In this document: piece by piece, positions 8,619 to 17,015 of the stretch
Layout: each line of letters begins with the position of its first letter
How positions within the stretch are numbered: position 1 is the stretch's first letter
Assembly: GCF_000175215.2 (NCBI RefSeq)
Contig: NC_014816.1
Coordinates: 679,001 to 743,000 of the forward strand
Reading direction: 5' to 3'
DNA: 64,000 nt
From: Asticcacaulis excentricus CB 48
Lineage (GTDB): Bacteria > Pseudomonadota > Alphaproteobacteria > Caulobacterales > Caulobacteraceae
Position numbers and translations under genes: made by a program
Notes under the pieces: generated by a model
Told to the model about the DNA's origin: nothing
Seen by the model: the letters and a program-made list of their open reading frames with translations, nothing else
Databases searched by the model: none

Positions 8619-9368
8619 ATGCCAACATCGCTTTCCACCCGTTTGATCCGCCTGAGCCGTAATCCCGTCGCGCAGTGGGCCGCCGTGGCCGGTGTCTGCG
8701 GGCTGATACTGGGGGTGCTCGGGCCATTCGGCAGCTACCTGAATACGGGTCTGGAAAAACGTATCACTTATTGGGTCGTGTCGATGCTGGTGGGCGCGGC
8801 GCTGTTCGGGGGCACCCTGCGGGCGGTCAAGCGTGTCGCCCCCGGTGGCGGAGCAAAAACTCTCAGTCTGCTGGCTGTTGCTCTTGGGCTCGTCAGTGTT
8901 TTGCAGGCGTTTCTGACGCGCACCGCGGCCTTCTGGCTTTGGCCGGAGCTGCATCGCTTCGACCTGTCGCCGGTCCAGTGGTATGGTCAGACCCTACTGA
9001 TCGGCGGGCTAATGTTCCTGACGGTATGGGCGCTTCAGCGTCGCGCGGCCTCGCGCCCCGTTCTCTCTGAGACGGCACCGCCCGCGGCCCTACCCACGGA
9101 CGTGCTGGCCCTTCAGATGGAAGACCACTATGTGCGCGTTCACACGCCCGCGGGGGCGCAACTGATGCTAATGCCGCTGCATCAGGCGATTGCCCAACTG
9201 GAAACCGAAGGGCTGCGGACGCACCGGTCGTGGTGGGTGGCGCGCCACGCTGTCAAAACCATCGAAGGCACGCCGCGCGCCATGCGTTTGCACTTGACCA
9301 ATGGCCTCACCGCGCCGGTCGCCCGCTCGGCGGTGGTGCACCTGCGTCAGGCCGGTTGGTTGTCATGA
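8619..9368 (+). CDS. Membrane-anchored LytTR-family DNA-binding regulator
   Basis: 249 aa. Four hydrophobic segments lie in residues about 18-140, followed by a LytTR domain (about 160-249) with the family pattern ALQMEDHYVRVHT near its start, HRSWWVA in the middle and an AVVHLRQAGWL end. There is no receiver domain, so it is not a classical response regulator; membrane LytTR proteins are frequent in Caulobacterales and sphingomonads, often paired with a sensor or a membrane target. It is divergent from the secreted hydrolase and convergent with the ArsR gene (6 bp between stops). Targets are unknown. Confidence 0.82.
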   Translation: MPTSLSTRLIRLSRNPVAQWAAVAGVCGLILGVLGPFGSYLNTGLEKRITYWVVSMLVGAALFGGTLRAVKRVAPGGGAKTLSLLAVALGLVSVLQAFLTRTAAFWLWPELHRFDLSPVQWYGQTLLIGGLMFLTVWALQRRAASRPVLSETAPPAALPTDVLALQMEDHYVRVHTPAGAQLMLMPLHQAIAQLETEGLRTHRSWWVARHAVKTIEGTPRAMRLHLTNGLTAPVARSAVVHLRQAGWLS

Positions 9369-9374
9369 AAACCG

Positions 9375-9683
9375 TTATCGCCTGTATATCTCACACAGAG
9401 TGCTGACGATGTTTTGCGCCGCTGGATCGCCTATTGAATAGTAGATGGTCTGTCCATCGCGACGCGTGATCACCAGATTTTCCGCCCGCATCTTAGCCAG
9501 ATGCTGTGAGGTGCCCGCGATGGGCTGCCCCAGATAGTCGGCCAGATCCGAAACGCTGGCTTCGCCTTCAAACAGCCGGCACAGGATCATCAAGCGATGT
9601 TCGCTGGCCAGCAGTTTCAGCATCCGCGTCGCCCGCTGAACGTTCGGCTTCAGGTTTTGCAGGTCGTGCGCGGTGACGGTCAT
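9375..9683 (-). CDS. ArsR-family repressor, BigR/SqrR-type sulfide or persulfide sensor
   Basis: 102 aa winged-helix protein. The recognition helix region is AGTSQHLAKMRAENL, followed by the wing RRDGQTIYYSI. It lacks the ELCVCDL metal site of arsenic sensors. It has exactly two cysteines, C35 (in LMILCRLF) and C97 (in STLCEIY), at the places of the pair that forms a tetrasulfide or disulfide in SqrR/BigR. Those proteins leave DNA when exposed to sulfane sulfur. It is last in a leftward operon with rhodanese and RND genes, overlaps the RND stop region by 4 bp, and faces a divergent sulfide:quinone oxidoreductase. Its likely operator is the palindrome at 14303-14328. Confidence 0.85.
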   Translation of the reverse strand: MTVTAHDLQNLKPNVQRATRMLKLLASEHRLMILCRLFEGEASVSDLADYLGQPIAGTSQHLAKMRAENLVITRRDGQTIYYSIGDPAAQNIVSTLCEIYRR

Positions 9684-12600
9684 GATTCAGCTCGTTCCGT
9701 AAGGTCGTCCTTAAAGACAACATAGATGGCGGGAATAACCAATACGGTCAGAAGCGTCGAGGACAAAAGCCCGAACAGCAGCGAGATGGCCAGCCCCTGA
9801 AAGATGGGGTCGAACAGGATAACGCTGGCTCCGATCATAGCCGCCAGCGCGGTCAGCAGGATTGGCTTAAAGCGGGTGGCGCCGGCCTCCAGGAGTACCT
9901 CGCGCAAGGGGCGCTTGCGACCGTCAGTGTCGTATTCTGCATGGCGGATGAAATCGACCAGCAGGATTGAGTTACGCACGATAATCCCGGCCAATGCGAT
10001 AAACCCGATCATCGAGGTGGCAGAAAATGGAGCGCCAAACAGCAGGTGCCCGATGACAATGCCGATCAGCGTCAGGGGCACCGGCGTCAGTATGACCAGC
10101 GGCAGGCGGAAGTTTTTGAACTGCGCCACCACAAGAATATAAATGCCCAAAAGTGCCACGCCAAAGGCTGCCCCCATGTCGCGGAACGTCACCCAGGTGA
10201 TCTCCCACTCGCCGTCCCACAACACGGTTGGGCGGGTTTCGTCTTCGGGTTGACCATTGAGGCGGATCACCGGCTTGGGCAGGTTCCCCCAATCGGCGGC
10301 GTTGATGGCGTCATCGACGGCGCCCAGGCCATAGATGGGCGCCTCATACCGCCCGGCCAGTTCGGCCATGATCATGTCGGCATCGCGTCCATCTCGGCGG
10401 AAATAGGCGCTCGAGCCCTGTGCGCGTTCAAAGGTCGCGATCTCGTTCAACGCTATCAGTCGTCCGCCAGAGGTGGCGACGGGCATGGACGCAAGGGTTT
10501 CGCTGACATAGCGTGCGTGCTGCGGCAAGCGCAGGGCGATCTCCAGCGGTTGGCGGCCTTCGCCGCTGCGTCCGGCCTGCTGCGCATAGCCCAGAACCTG
10601 CCCGTTCATCAGCGTATTGACTGACCCGTAGAGTTCACCTTCGGACACACTAAGGCTTTCCAGACGGGCACGATCAGGCACGACATTCAGTGTCGGGCGC
10701 GGCAGACCATAGGAATCGTCCACATCGACGATGAAGTCGATCTCTTTAAAGATGGCCTTGACCTTTTCGGCCACGGCGCGACGTGTGGCAGCATCCGGTC
10801 CATAGATTTCGGCCAAGAGGGTGGCCATGACCGGCGGTCCCGGCGGCGCTTCGACCACCTTCAATACACCTCCTGCCGGCAGAGCCACTGTTTTCAGCCT
10901 TTGGCGCAGGTCGAGCGCAATGGCATGGCTGGCGCGCGAGCGTTCGCCCTTGGGGGCCAGCAACACATTGAGGTCGCCCTGTTCTGGTCGGTTGCGCAGG
11001 TAATAGTGGCGCACAAGCCCGTTGAAGTTGAACGGAGTGGCGGTTCCGGCATAGGCGTCGATGGCCTCAACCTCTTTCAAGCCGGCGGCCACCCGCGCGG
11101 CCTCGGTCAGCACGCGCTGCGTCATCTCCAGCGACGTGCCTTCGGGCAGGTCTGCAATAACCTGGAGCTCCGATTTATTGTCGAACGGCAGCAGTTTGAC
11201 CGTCACCACCTTGAAGCCGAACAGGCTCATTGAAATGAGCGTGGCCGCGCCGATGACCAGCAGAAACGCCCAGGCGGTCTTTTGGGTGGCGATGACCTTC
11301 GACGCCACACGGCGATAGAGGAGGCCGATAAAGCCTTCGTGGTCGTGTGAATGGCCGTCACTCAGCGTCTTGCGCGCAAAGCGGATCATCAGCCACGGCG
11401 CGAGGACCACAGCGACAAAGAACGAAAAGACCATGGCCGCTGAGGCATTGACCGGGATGGGGGCCATGTAGGGACCCATTAGGCCGGAGACAAACAGCAT
11501 GGGCAGCAGTGCCGCCACCACGGTCAGGGTAGCGACAATGGTCGGGTTACCGACTTCGGCCACCGCTTCGATGGTAGCCTGTGCGCGGCTTCGCCCATCT
11601 TTCATACCCCAGTGCCGCGCGATGTTTTCGATCATCACAATCGCATCATCGACCAGAATGCCGATGGAGAAGATCAGGGCGAACAGGCTGACGCGGTTGA
11701 TGGTGAAGCCCATCAGGTTTGAGGCGAACAGCGTCAAAAGGATGGTGGTCGGGATCACGACGGCGGTGACCGCAGCTTCTCGCCAACCGATGGCAAAGCC
11801 AATCAGCACCACGATCGAAGCGGTGGCGAGCCCTAGATGGAACAACAGCTCATTGGCCTTTTCATTGGCCGTTTCGCCGTAGTCGCGCGTAATCGACACC
11901 TCAACACCGGACGGGATCAACGAGCCTTTGAGCGCCTCGAGCCGTTTGTGAATGGCCTCAGAGACGATAACCGCATTGGCCCCCTGCCGCTTGGCGATAG
12001 CCAATGAGACGGCGGGCGCGGCCTCAATACCCTGAGCCGTCTGGCGATAGCGGGTCACACGCGCTTGATCTTCGCGCGGGGCCTGTACGAGGGTAGTGAC
12101 GTCACGCACCAGCACCGGCTGGCCGCTGACCGAGGTCACGGTGATCTGACCCACATCGAAGACGCTGTTGAGCGAGCGCCCAGCCTTAAGGTCAAGCGTC
12201 TGGCCTTGGTCGCGCACCACGCCGGCTGGCAGGGTCTGGTTGGCCGCCGAAATCGCCTGGGTGAGCGCCGTCAAAGATACCCCGTGCACGCTCATGCGCG
12301 CCGGATCCGGCTCGACGCGAATTTCTTCCGGGCGGCCGCCGGTGATGAAGGTCAGGCCGACATTGTCCACCTTGGCCAGTTCGCTGCGCAGTTTGAGTGC
12401 CAGTCCGTAGAGCGCCACATCGTCGATGCGCGCTCCGGCGCTGGCGGTGGGCGACAGGGTAATGATCATCGACGGCACGTCATTGATGCCGCGCGTCGAA
12501 ATGAGCGGTTCGGGAATGCCTTTCGGCATCTTGTCGGCATTGGCGCGCAGCTTTTCATGGATGCGTACCGCGGCGGAGTCGGGGTCGGTTCCTACCTTGA

Positions 12601-12907
12601 AACGCGCCGTAACCATCACGGCATCATCTTCGATAAAGCTATAGACATGATCGACGCCGTTGATGCTTTTAACGATCGTTTCCAGAGGTCTTGCGATTAG
12701 TTCCTTGGCGTCATTGACTTTAAGCCCGGCCGCCGCGACCTGAATATCGACCATGGGAACCGAAATCTGCGGCTCCTCTTCGCGCGGGATGGACATAACC
12801 GCCATCAGGCCGACAAACACGGCCACCAGCAGGGCCAGAGGCGTGAGGGGTGAGTTGAGCGTTGCCTGCGTCAGGCGGCCCGACAGTCCTAACTTGGCGT
12901 CGTTCAT
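9680..12907 (-). CDS. RND efflux pump permease (AcrB-like)
   Basis: 1075 aa with RND architecture: TM1, a porter domain, TM2-6, a second porter domain and TM8-12. The proton-relay pair is in GILVDDAIVMIEN (D420/D421). The TM10 position that is Lys in AcrB (AKNAILIVEF) is Arg here (VRNSILLVDF, R978). It follows its adaptor gene with a 4-bp overlap and precedes the ArsR sensor with a 4-bp overlap. No outer-membrane TolC partner is in the window, so it must use one encoded elsewhere. Placement in a sulfide-responsive operon suggests export of a sulfur or redox-active compound, but the substrate is unknown. Confidence 0.92.
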   Translation of the reverse strand: MNDAKLGLSGRLTQATLNSPLTPLALLVAVFVGLMAVMSIPREEEPQISVPMVDIQVAAAGLKVNDAKELIARPLETIVKSINGVDHVYSFIEDDAVMVTARFKVGTDPDSAAVRIHEKLRANADKMPKGIPEPLISTRGINDVPSMIITLSPTASAGARIDDVALYGLALKLRSELAKVDNVGLTFITGGRPEEIRVEPDPARMSVHGVSLTALTQAISAANQTLPAGVVRDQGQTLDLKAGRSLNSVFDVGQITVTSVSGQPVLVRDVTTLVQAPREDQARVTRYRQTAQGIEAAPAVSLAIAKRQGANAVIVSEAIHKRLEALKGSLIPSGVEVSITRDYGETANEKANELLFHLGLATASIVVLIGFAIGWREAAVTAVVIPTTILLTLFASNLMGFTINRVSLFALIFSIGILVDDAIVMIENIARHWGMKDGRSRAQATIEAVAEVGNPTIVATLTVVAALLPMLFVSGLMGPYMAPIPVNASAAMVFSFFVAVVLAPWLMIRFARKTLSDGHSHDHEGFIGLLYRRVASKVIATQKTAWAFLLVIGAATLISMSLFGFKVVTVKLLPFDNKSELQVIADLPEGTSLEMTQRVLTEAARVAAGLKEVEAIDAYAGTATPFNFNGLVRHYYLRNRPEQGDLNVLLAPKGERSRASHAIALDLRQRLKTVALPAGGVLKVVEAPPGPPVMATLLAEIYGPDAATRRAVAEKVKAIFKEIDFIVDVDDSYGLPRPTLNVVPDRARLESLSVSEGELYGSVNTLMNGQVLGYAQQAGRSGEGRQPLEIALRLPQHARYVSETLASMPVATSGGRLIALNEIATFERAQGSSAYFRRDGRDADMIMAELAGRYEAPIYGLGAVDDAINAADWGNLPKPVIRLNGQPEDETRPTVLWDGEWEITWVTFRDMGAAFGVALLGIYILVVAQFKNFRLPLVILTPVPLTLIGIVIGHLLFGAPFSATSMIGFIALAGIIVRNSILLVDFIRHAEYDTDGRKRPLREVLLEAGATRFKPILLTALAAMIGASVILFDPIFQGLAISLLFGLLSSTLLTVLVIPAIYVVFKDDLTERAES

Positions 12908-13905
12908 TTCACCGCTCCATAGGGGGCCAGTCTGTCTCCGTCTTTAAGACCGCTGAGGATTTCGACCTGTCCCGCCGACAGGGGCGCGGTCTGCACCGGG
13001 ATTTCACTGAAGGTGCGGTCGGGCGCGACCAGGCGTACATAGTCGAGACCGTAGCGCGTGGCGACATAGCCAGCCGGCACTTGAATGCCCCGACGTTTAC
13101 CGAGGCTGAGCGAGGTGATGACGCGCTCACCTACCAGCACCTGATCCAGTCCCGCCGGAGTGACATCGGCAATGACCTGCCCCTTATCGACCGCCGGATA
13201 GATCTGGCTGAGCGTGCCCGATGCCGTCAGGCCATTGGCCTCTAGCTCCACGATTTGTCCCACGCTGAGGGCGCGCGCCTGCGGTTCGGGCAGTTGCAGT
13301 CGCACGACGCGTGGCCCGGCGGTCACCGTTGCCACCGACTGTCCGGCCATAACCACGGCTCCGGCGGGGACATCGGCCTTCACCACCACGCCAGTGGCCG
13401 GGGCGCGAATGACGCCCTGTCCAGCCAGTTCCCCCGCCGCCGCGCGCTGTGCCTGCGCCGCCTTCCAGGCGGATTCCGCCTGCTCCAGCCGGGCCTTTGC
13501 ATAGATGCCCTTGTCATAGAGCGTCTTGATGCGTTTGTAGTCGGCCTCCGCCTGAAGCGCGGTCGCCGTATAGGCGCTGGCTTCGAAATTCAGCCTCTGG
13601 TCCTTGACCACGCCGATGACCTGTCCCTTGCTGACGGTGTCGCCCTCGCGCACATTCAGGGTCATTAGAACTCCGGGAATCCGCGCTACGGCCTCGCCTA
13701 TATCGCGCGTGGTCAGCGTAGCCGACAGGCGCTTGATATCGTCGATGTCGGCCGTCGTGACGGTCAGCAGGTCGCCGGCGGCCGTTTGCGGTGCGGGGCG
13801 CTCGACCGGCTTTTTATCGTGCCCGTCGGAACAGGCGCTCAGGCTGGCAAAGGCGAGCACGGTTAGTGCCGAAGCGGCGAACAGGCGAAGGAGGTGGCGG
13901 GGCAT
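12904..13905 (-). CDS. RND efflux periplasmic adaptor (HlyD/AcrA family) lipoprotein
   Basis: About 333 aa. The N-terminus is a lipoprotein signal (ALTVLAFASLSAC). Biotinyl-lipoyl halves flank an alpha-hairpin (about residues 80-170; QAEADYKRIKTLYDKGIYAKARLE split around the turn), then beta-barrel and membrane-proximal domains follow. The start is set at 13905, where AGAAAGG lies 8 nt upstream; ATG at 13911 is an alternative. A longer in-frame extension to 13953 would overlap the rhodanese gene and has no good ribosome site. It bridges the RND permease to an outer-membrane channel. It is the second gene of the leftward rhodanese-RND-ArsR operon. Confidence 0.88.
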   Translation of the reverse strand: MPRHLLRLFAASALTVLAFASLSACSDGHDKKPVERPAPQTAAGDLLTVTTADIDDIKRLSATLTTRDIGEAVARIPGVLMTLNVREGDTVSKGQVIGVVKDQRLNFEASAYTATALQAEADYKRIKTLYDKGIYAKARLEQAESAWKAAQAQRAAAGELAGQGVIRAPATGVVVKADVPAGAVVMAGQSVATVTAGPRVVRLQLPEPQARALSVGQIVELEANGLTASGTLSQIYPAVDKGQVIADVTPAGLDQVLVGERVITSLSLGKRRGIQVPAGYVATRYGLDYVRLVAPDRTFSEIPVQTAPLSAGQVEILSGLKDGDRLAPYGAVK

Positions 13906-13919
13906 GGCCATAGCCTTTC

Positions 13920-14270
13920 TCAGCGAACCGTGGGCAGGCCCGCGGCCTTCCATGCATTGAGGCCACCCTGAAGGTGATGATCAACCTGAGCGCCAAAGCT
14001 GCGGCAGGCCTTGACGCCCTGCGCCGAACGTCCGCCGGCCAGGCACTGCATGACCACGGTTCGTTCACCGGCTCCGGCGGTGACGGTCGCAAGCGCCTCA
14101 GACGACAGGCTCGACAGGGGCAGGTTGATGGCGCCCTTGATGTGCTCAGCGCTGAACTCCGAAGGTTCGCGCACATCAATCAGTAAGAGGGTTTTCGTCT
14201 GAAGCCCTCGGTGCACCTCTGCCGGGGTCAGATTGGTGATGGAGGGTAGTGGTTGGAACAGTCCGAACAT
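13920..14270 (-). CDS. Single-domain rhodanese (sulfurtransferase)
   Basis: 116 aa from ATG 14270, with TGAGG 5 nt upstream. One rhodanese domain: LLIDVREPSEF and HIKGAINLPL motifs, then the active-site Cys in the loop QCLAGGRSAQG (C76). The six-residue loop size fits sulfur (not phosphate) substrates. It could move sulfane sulfur between glutathione persulfide, thiosulfate and protein thiols, next to the sulfide:quinone oxidoreductase that makes such species. It is the first gene of the leftward operon; 9 bp separate its last sense codons from the adaptor start region, and the shared promoter region lies upstream. Confidence 0.88.
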   Translation of the reverse strand: MFGLFQPLPSITNLTPAEVHRGLQTKTLLLIDVREPSEFSAEHIKGAINLPLSSLSSEALATVTAGAGERTVVMQCLAGGRSAQGVKACRSFGAQVDHHLQGGLNAWKAAGLPTVR

Positions 14271-14302
14271 GGGGGCCTCAAAAAAGGACTTGAAGTTTCT
14301 AT

Positions 14303-14328
14303 ATTGCGTATTTAAGATAATATGCAAT
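14303..14328. promoter_or_regulatory. Palindromic operator between the rhodanese and SQR operons
   Basis: ATTGCGTATT (14303-14312), a 6-bp spacer, then AATATGCAAT (14319-14328). The arms match at 9 of 10 positions when inverted. The site is AT-rich in a GC-rich region and sits about 33 bp upstream of the rhodanese start and 82 bp upstream of SQR. Size and place fit an ArsR-family (BigR/SqrR) dyad controlling both directions. Inference from position and symmetry. Confidence 0.6.
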
Positions 14329-14409
14329 TAAAAGCAAGTCCACTGTTTTTAATGCGCCTCCGCCGGAGCAGGCGGTCGTGAAACCGGGTGGACGCCAGGG
14401 AGGTCAGTC

Positions 14410-15699
14410 ATGGCCAATGCAGGACAAAAGCCGCGTATCGTGGTTCTTGGCGCGGGATTAGGCGGTACGATTGCTGCCTTTGAGATCAAGGAAGCCGTCG
14501 GCAATAAGGCCGATGTCACCGTCGTCAATAAGGGTGACACTTTCCATTTTGTGCCGTCAAACCCATGGGTCGCCGTCAAATGGCGCACCCGTGAAGCTAT
14601 TGAAGTCAATCTGACCAAGATCTTTCAGCGCAAAGGAATCGAGTTCTTTACCTGCGGGGCGAAGGCCATCCATCCCAAAGACAACAAGATCACCCTCTCG
14701 ACGGATATGGAGTTGATCTACGACTATCTGGTCATTGCGACAGGACCTGAACTGGCCTTTGACGAAATCGAAGGCTTTGGTCCGGAGCATTTCACCCAAT
14801 CGGTTTGCCATGTCGATCATGCTTTAGCGGCGTCAGATGTGTTTGAGGCCTTTGCCAAGGACCCGAAGCCCATCGTGGTGGGAGCGGTGCAGGGAGCCTC
14901 GTGCTTTGGTCCGGCCTATGAATTTGCCCTCATCCTCGATACGGAACTGCGCAAACGCAAGGTGCGCGACAAGGTGCCAATGACCTTTGTAACCTCCGAG
15001 CCTTATGTCGGGCATCTGGGGCTGGATGGCGTGGGGGACACCAAGGGGTTGCTGGAAAGTGAACTGCGTCAGCGCCACATCAAATGGATCACCAATGCCC
15101 GGGTCGAAAAGGTCGAGGCCGGTCTGATGTACGTCGAAGAAGTCAATGAAGACGGCTCGACAAAGGGGCATCATCAGTTGCCGTTCGGTTTTTCGATGAT
15201 GTTGCCGGCCTTCCGGGGCGTTGAGGCCGTGCGTGGGCACGAAGGCCTGACCAACCCGCGCGGGTTTATTCTCGTGGACAAGCATCAGCGCAATCCAACC
15301 TATCCCAATATCTTCGCACTAGGCGTCTGCGTCGCTATCGCGCCGACGGGTAAGACCCCGGTGCCTGTGGGCGTGCCCAAGACCGGCTTCATGATCGAGT
15401 CCATGGTCACGGCCATCGCGCACAATTTCAAACTGATACTGGCGGGCAAGGCACCGACGCACGAAGCGACGTGGAACGCCATCTGTCTGGCCGATTTTGG
15501 TGATGGGGGCGTGGCCTTCTTCGCTCAGCCGCAGATTCCACCGCGCAACATTAACTGGTCGGCATCCGGCAAATGGGTGCACCTCGCCAAAGTCGGATTC
15601 GAAAAATACTTCATCGGCAAGGTGAAGTCCGGCCAGTCTGAACCCTTCTATGAAAAGCTCGCGCTCGATTTGATCGGCGCCCATAAGATCAAACCTTAA
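14410..15699 (+). CDS. sqr: Sulfide:quinone oxidoreductase (FAD flavoprotein)
   Basis: 429 aa. The N-terminal FAD-binding motif is VVLGAGLGGT. Three cysteines expected of SQR active sites are present in family contexts: C133 (QSVCHVDHA), C165 (GASCFGPAYEF) and C307 (FALGVCVAI). The quinone/FAD segment PVGVPKTGFMIE follows. The enzyme oxidises sulfide and passes electrons to membrane quinone, giving polysulfide or a persulfide acceptor. It is first in a rightward operon with a DUF2892 protein (11 bp downstream, ribosome site AAGGAGA) and an AhpD-like gene. Divergence from rhodanese and a BigR/SqrR-like repressor supports a sulfide-detoxification role. The SQR type (III or IV) is not certain. 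Confidence 0.87.
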   Translation: MANAGQKPRIVVLGAGLGGTIAAFEIKEAVGNKADVTVVNKGDTFHFVPSNPWVAVKWRTREAIEVNLTKIFQRKGIEFFTCGAKAIHPKDNKITLSTDMELIYDYLVIATGPELAFDEIEGFGPEHFTQSVCHVDHALAASDVFEAFAKDPKPIVVGAVQGASCFGPAYEFALILDTELRKRKVRDKVPMTFVTSEPYVGHLGLDGVGDTKGLLESELRQRHIKWITNARVEKVEAGLMYVEEVNEDGSTKGHHQLPFGFSMMLPAFRGVEAVRGHEGLTNPRGFILVDKHQRNPTYPNIFALGVCVAIAPTGKTPVPVGVPKTGFMIESMVTAIAHNFKLILAGKAPTHEATWNAICLADFGDGGVAFFAQPQIPPRNINWSASGKWVHLAKVGFEKYFIGKVKSGQSEPFYEKLALDLIGAHKIKP

Positions 15700-15710
15700 G
15701 GAGAAATCAT

Positions 15711-15914
15711 ATGTCTCTGGATCGTCTCGTTCTGGCCTTTGCCGGAACCGTCGTGCTCGCGTCTGTCGCGCTGGCGCATTTCGTTCACCCGAATTGGGTG
15801 TGGCTGACCGTCTTTGCCGGGGCCAATATGATACAGGCCAGTTTCACGGGCTTCTGTCCGGCGGCGATGGTGTTCAAGGCGCTGGGCGCCAAGCCGGGGG
15901 TGTGCTTCAAATGA
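15711..15914 (+). CDS. DUF2892 (YgaP-TM-like) inner-membrane protein
   Basis: 67 aa, two hydrophobic segments (about 6-24 and 28-46), the family segment FTGFCPAAMVFKALGAKPG and a terminal Cys (GVCFK). In YgaP this domain is fused to a rhodanese; here it is separate and lies beside SQR, a common arrangement in sulfide-oxidation clusters. Its two cysteines could take part in sulfane-sulfur handling at the membrane, which is inference. The ribosome site AAGGAG precedes ATG by about 7 nt. Its stop overlaps the next start (ATGA). Confidence 0.83.
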   Translation: MSLDRLVLAFAGTVVLASVALAHFVHPNWVWLTVFAGANMIQASFTGFCPAAMVFKALGAKPGVCFK

Positions 15915-16264
15915 GCAAGTCCTATCCCGAAATCACCGCGCGTCTGTCGGCCAATATCAAGACTTTGCGCAAAGACATTCCGGAAACCATGGCCGGGTTT
16001 TCGGCGTTGGCCAAGGCGGCCACGGCTGACGGCGCACTGGACAAGAAGATGAAGGAATTCATTGCTCTGGCCATTGGCGTCGCCACGCGCTGTGACGGCT
16101 GCATAGGCTATCATACCGAAGCCCTGGTGCGGCTGGGGGCGACGAAACAGGAGGTCGAAGAGGTGCTTGGCATGGCCATCTACATGGGTGGCGGGCCTTC
16201 GCTGATGTATGCGGCTGACGCCCTCATGGCGTTTGAGCAGTATTCGGGACAAGTCGGCGGATAG
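15911..16264 (+). CDS. AhpD-like / carboxymuconolactone decarboxylase family protein
   Basis: 117 aa starting at the ATG that overlaps the DUF2892 stop. The AhpD signature is complete: E49, then C61-x-x-C64 (TRCDGCIGYH) and H68, matching E-X11-CXXC-X3-H. Such proteins are thiol peroxidases or disulfide reductants rather than decarboxylases. A longer upstream reading frame exists but runs through the DUF2892 gene and was not used. In this operon it could reduce persulfides, polysulfides or peroxides formed during sulfide oxidation (inference). Confidence 0.88.
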   Translation: MSKSYPEITARLSANIKTLRKDIPETMAGFSALAKAATADGALDKKMKEFIALAIGVATRCDGCIGYHTEALVRLGATKQEVEEVLGMAIYMGGGPSLMYAADALMAFEQYSGQVGG

Positions 16265-16337
16265 GCCAAAGCCCTCGGAGCGCTGGGCTGTTGTCGATAA
16301 GCGCAGGCAAACCGCAGACACGAACTGTCGTCACGCC

Positions 16338-17015
16338 CTAATCCTGAAAGCGATAGCCAATGCCTGGTTCGGTCAGGATAAAGCGGGGCTTTAGAGGATC
16401 ATCTTTCAGCTTTTCGCGCAGGTGCTGGGTGTGAATGCGCAAATAATGGGTCTGATCCGAGGTGTGGCGGTTCCACACTGCCTTGAGAAGCTGCGCGTGG
16501 GTGAGGACCTTGCCCGGGTGGGCAATAAAGACCGAGAGCAGCCTGTATTCGATGGGCGTCAGGTGGACGCTTTCCCCCTCAAGCCATACGCGCCGGGCGG
16601 CGGTGTCCACCTTAAGCCCGTTACGCTCAAAGATCTGCGGCACATCGCTCTGCTTTTGGGCGTGGCGCAGCGCCACCTTGATACGGGCCAGCAATTCCCC
16701 GGGGGCAAACGGCTTGGTCAGGTAATCGTCGGCACCGTTTTCAAGGGCCCTGATCTTGTCCGCCTCCTGCTCTCGCGCCGACAACACGATGATGGGGATT
16801 TGCGACCATTCGCGCAGGGACAAGATGACGTCCTGCCCGTCCTGATCCGGCAGGCCGAGGTCAAGAATGAGCAGATCGGGACCATTGAGCGTCAGCGCTT
16901 TAAGGCCATCTTTCGCATTGCCGGCTTCAAGGACGTCATGACCCTGCGCGGACAAGATGGCGCGCAGATGTCGGCGGATGTCACCTTCGTCTTCAATGAT
17001 CAGAACCTTGGTCAT
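16338..17015 (-). CDS. kdpE: KdpE response regulator (OmpR family)
   Basis: 225 aa. A receiver domain (phospho-acceptor D52 in LILDLGLPDQDG) and an OmpR/PhoB winged-helix domain (about 128-225, ending RFILTEPGIGYRFQD). It is the last gene of the kdp operon and overlaps kdpD by 4 bp. When phosphorylated by KdpD under low potassium or osmotic stress it activates kdp transcription; the tandem repeats at 24401-24451 are candidate binding sites. Confidence 0.95.
   Translation of the reverse strand: MTKVLIIEDEGDIRRHLRAILSAQGHDVLEAGNAKDGLKALTLNGPDLLILDLGLPDQDGQDVILSLREWSQIPIIVLSAREQEADKIRALENGADDYLTKPFAPGELLARIKVALRHAQKQSDVPQIFERNGLKVDTAARRVWLEGESVHLTPIEYRLLSVFIAHPGKVLTHAQLLKAVWNRHTSDQTHYLRIHTQHLREKLKDDPLKPRFILTEPGIGYRFQD

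Noticed and set aside
13912..13953. Longer start for the RND adaptor at 13953.
   Set aside because: It overlaps the rhodanese coding sequence and lacks a ribosome site; AGAAAGG is well placed for 13905.
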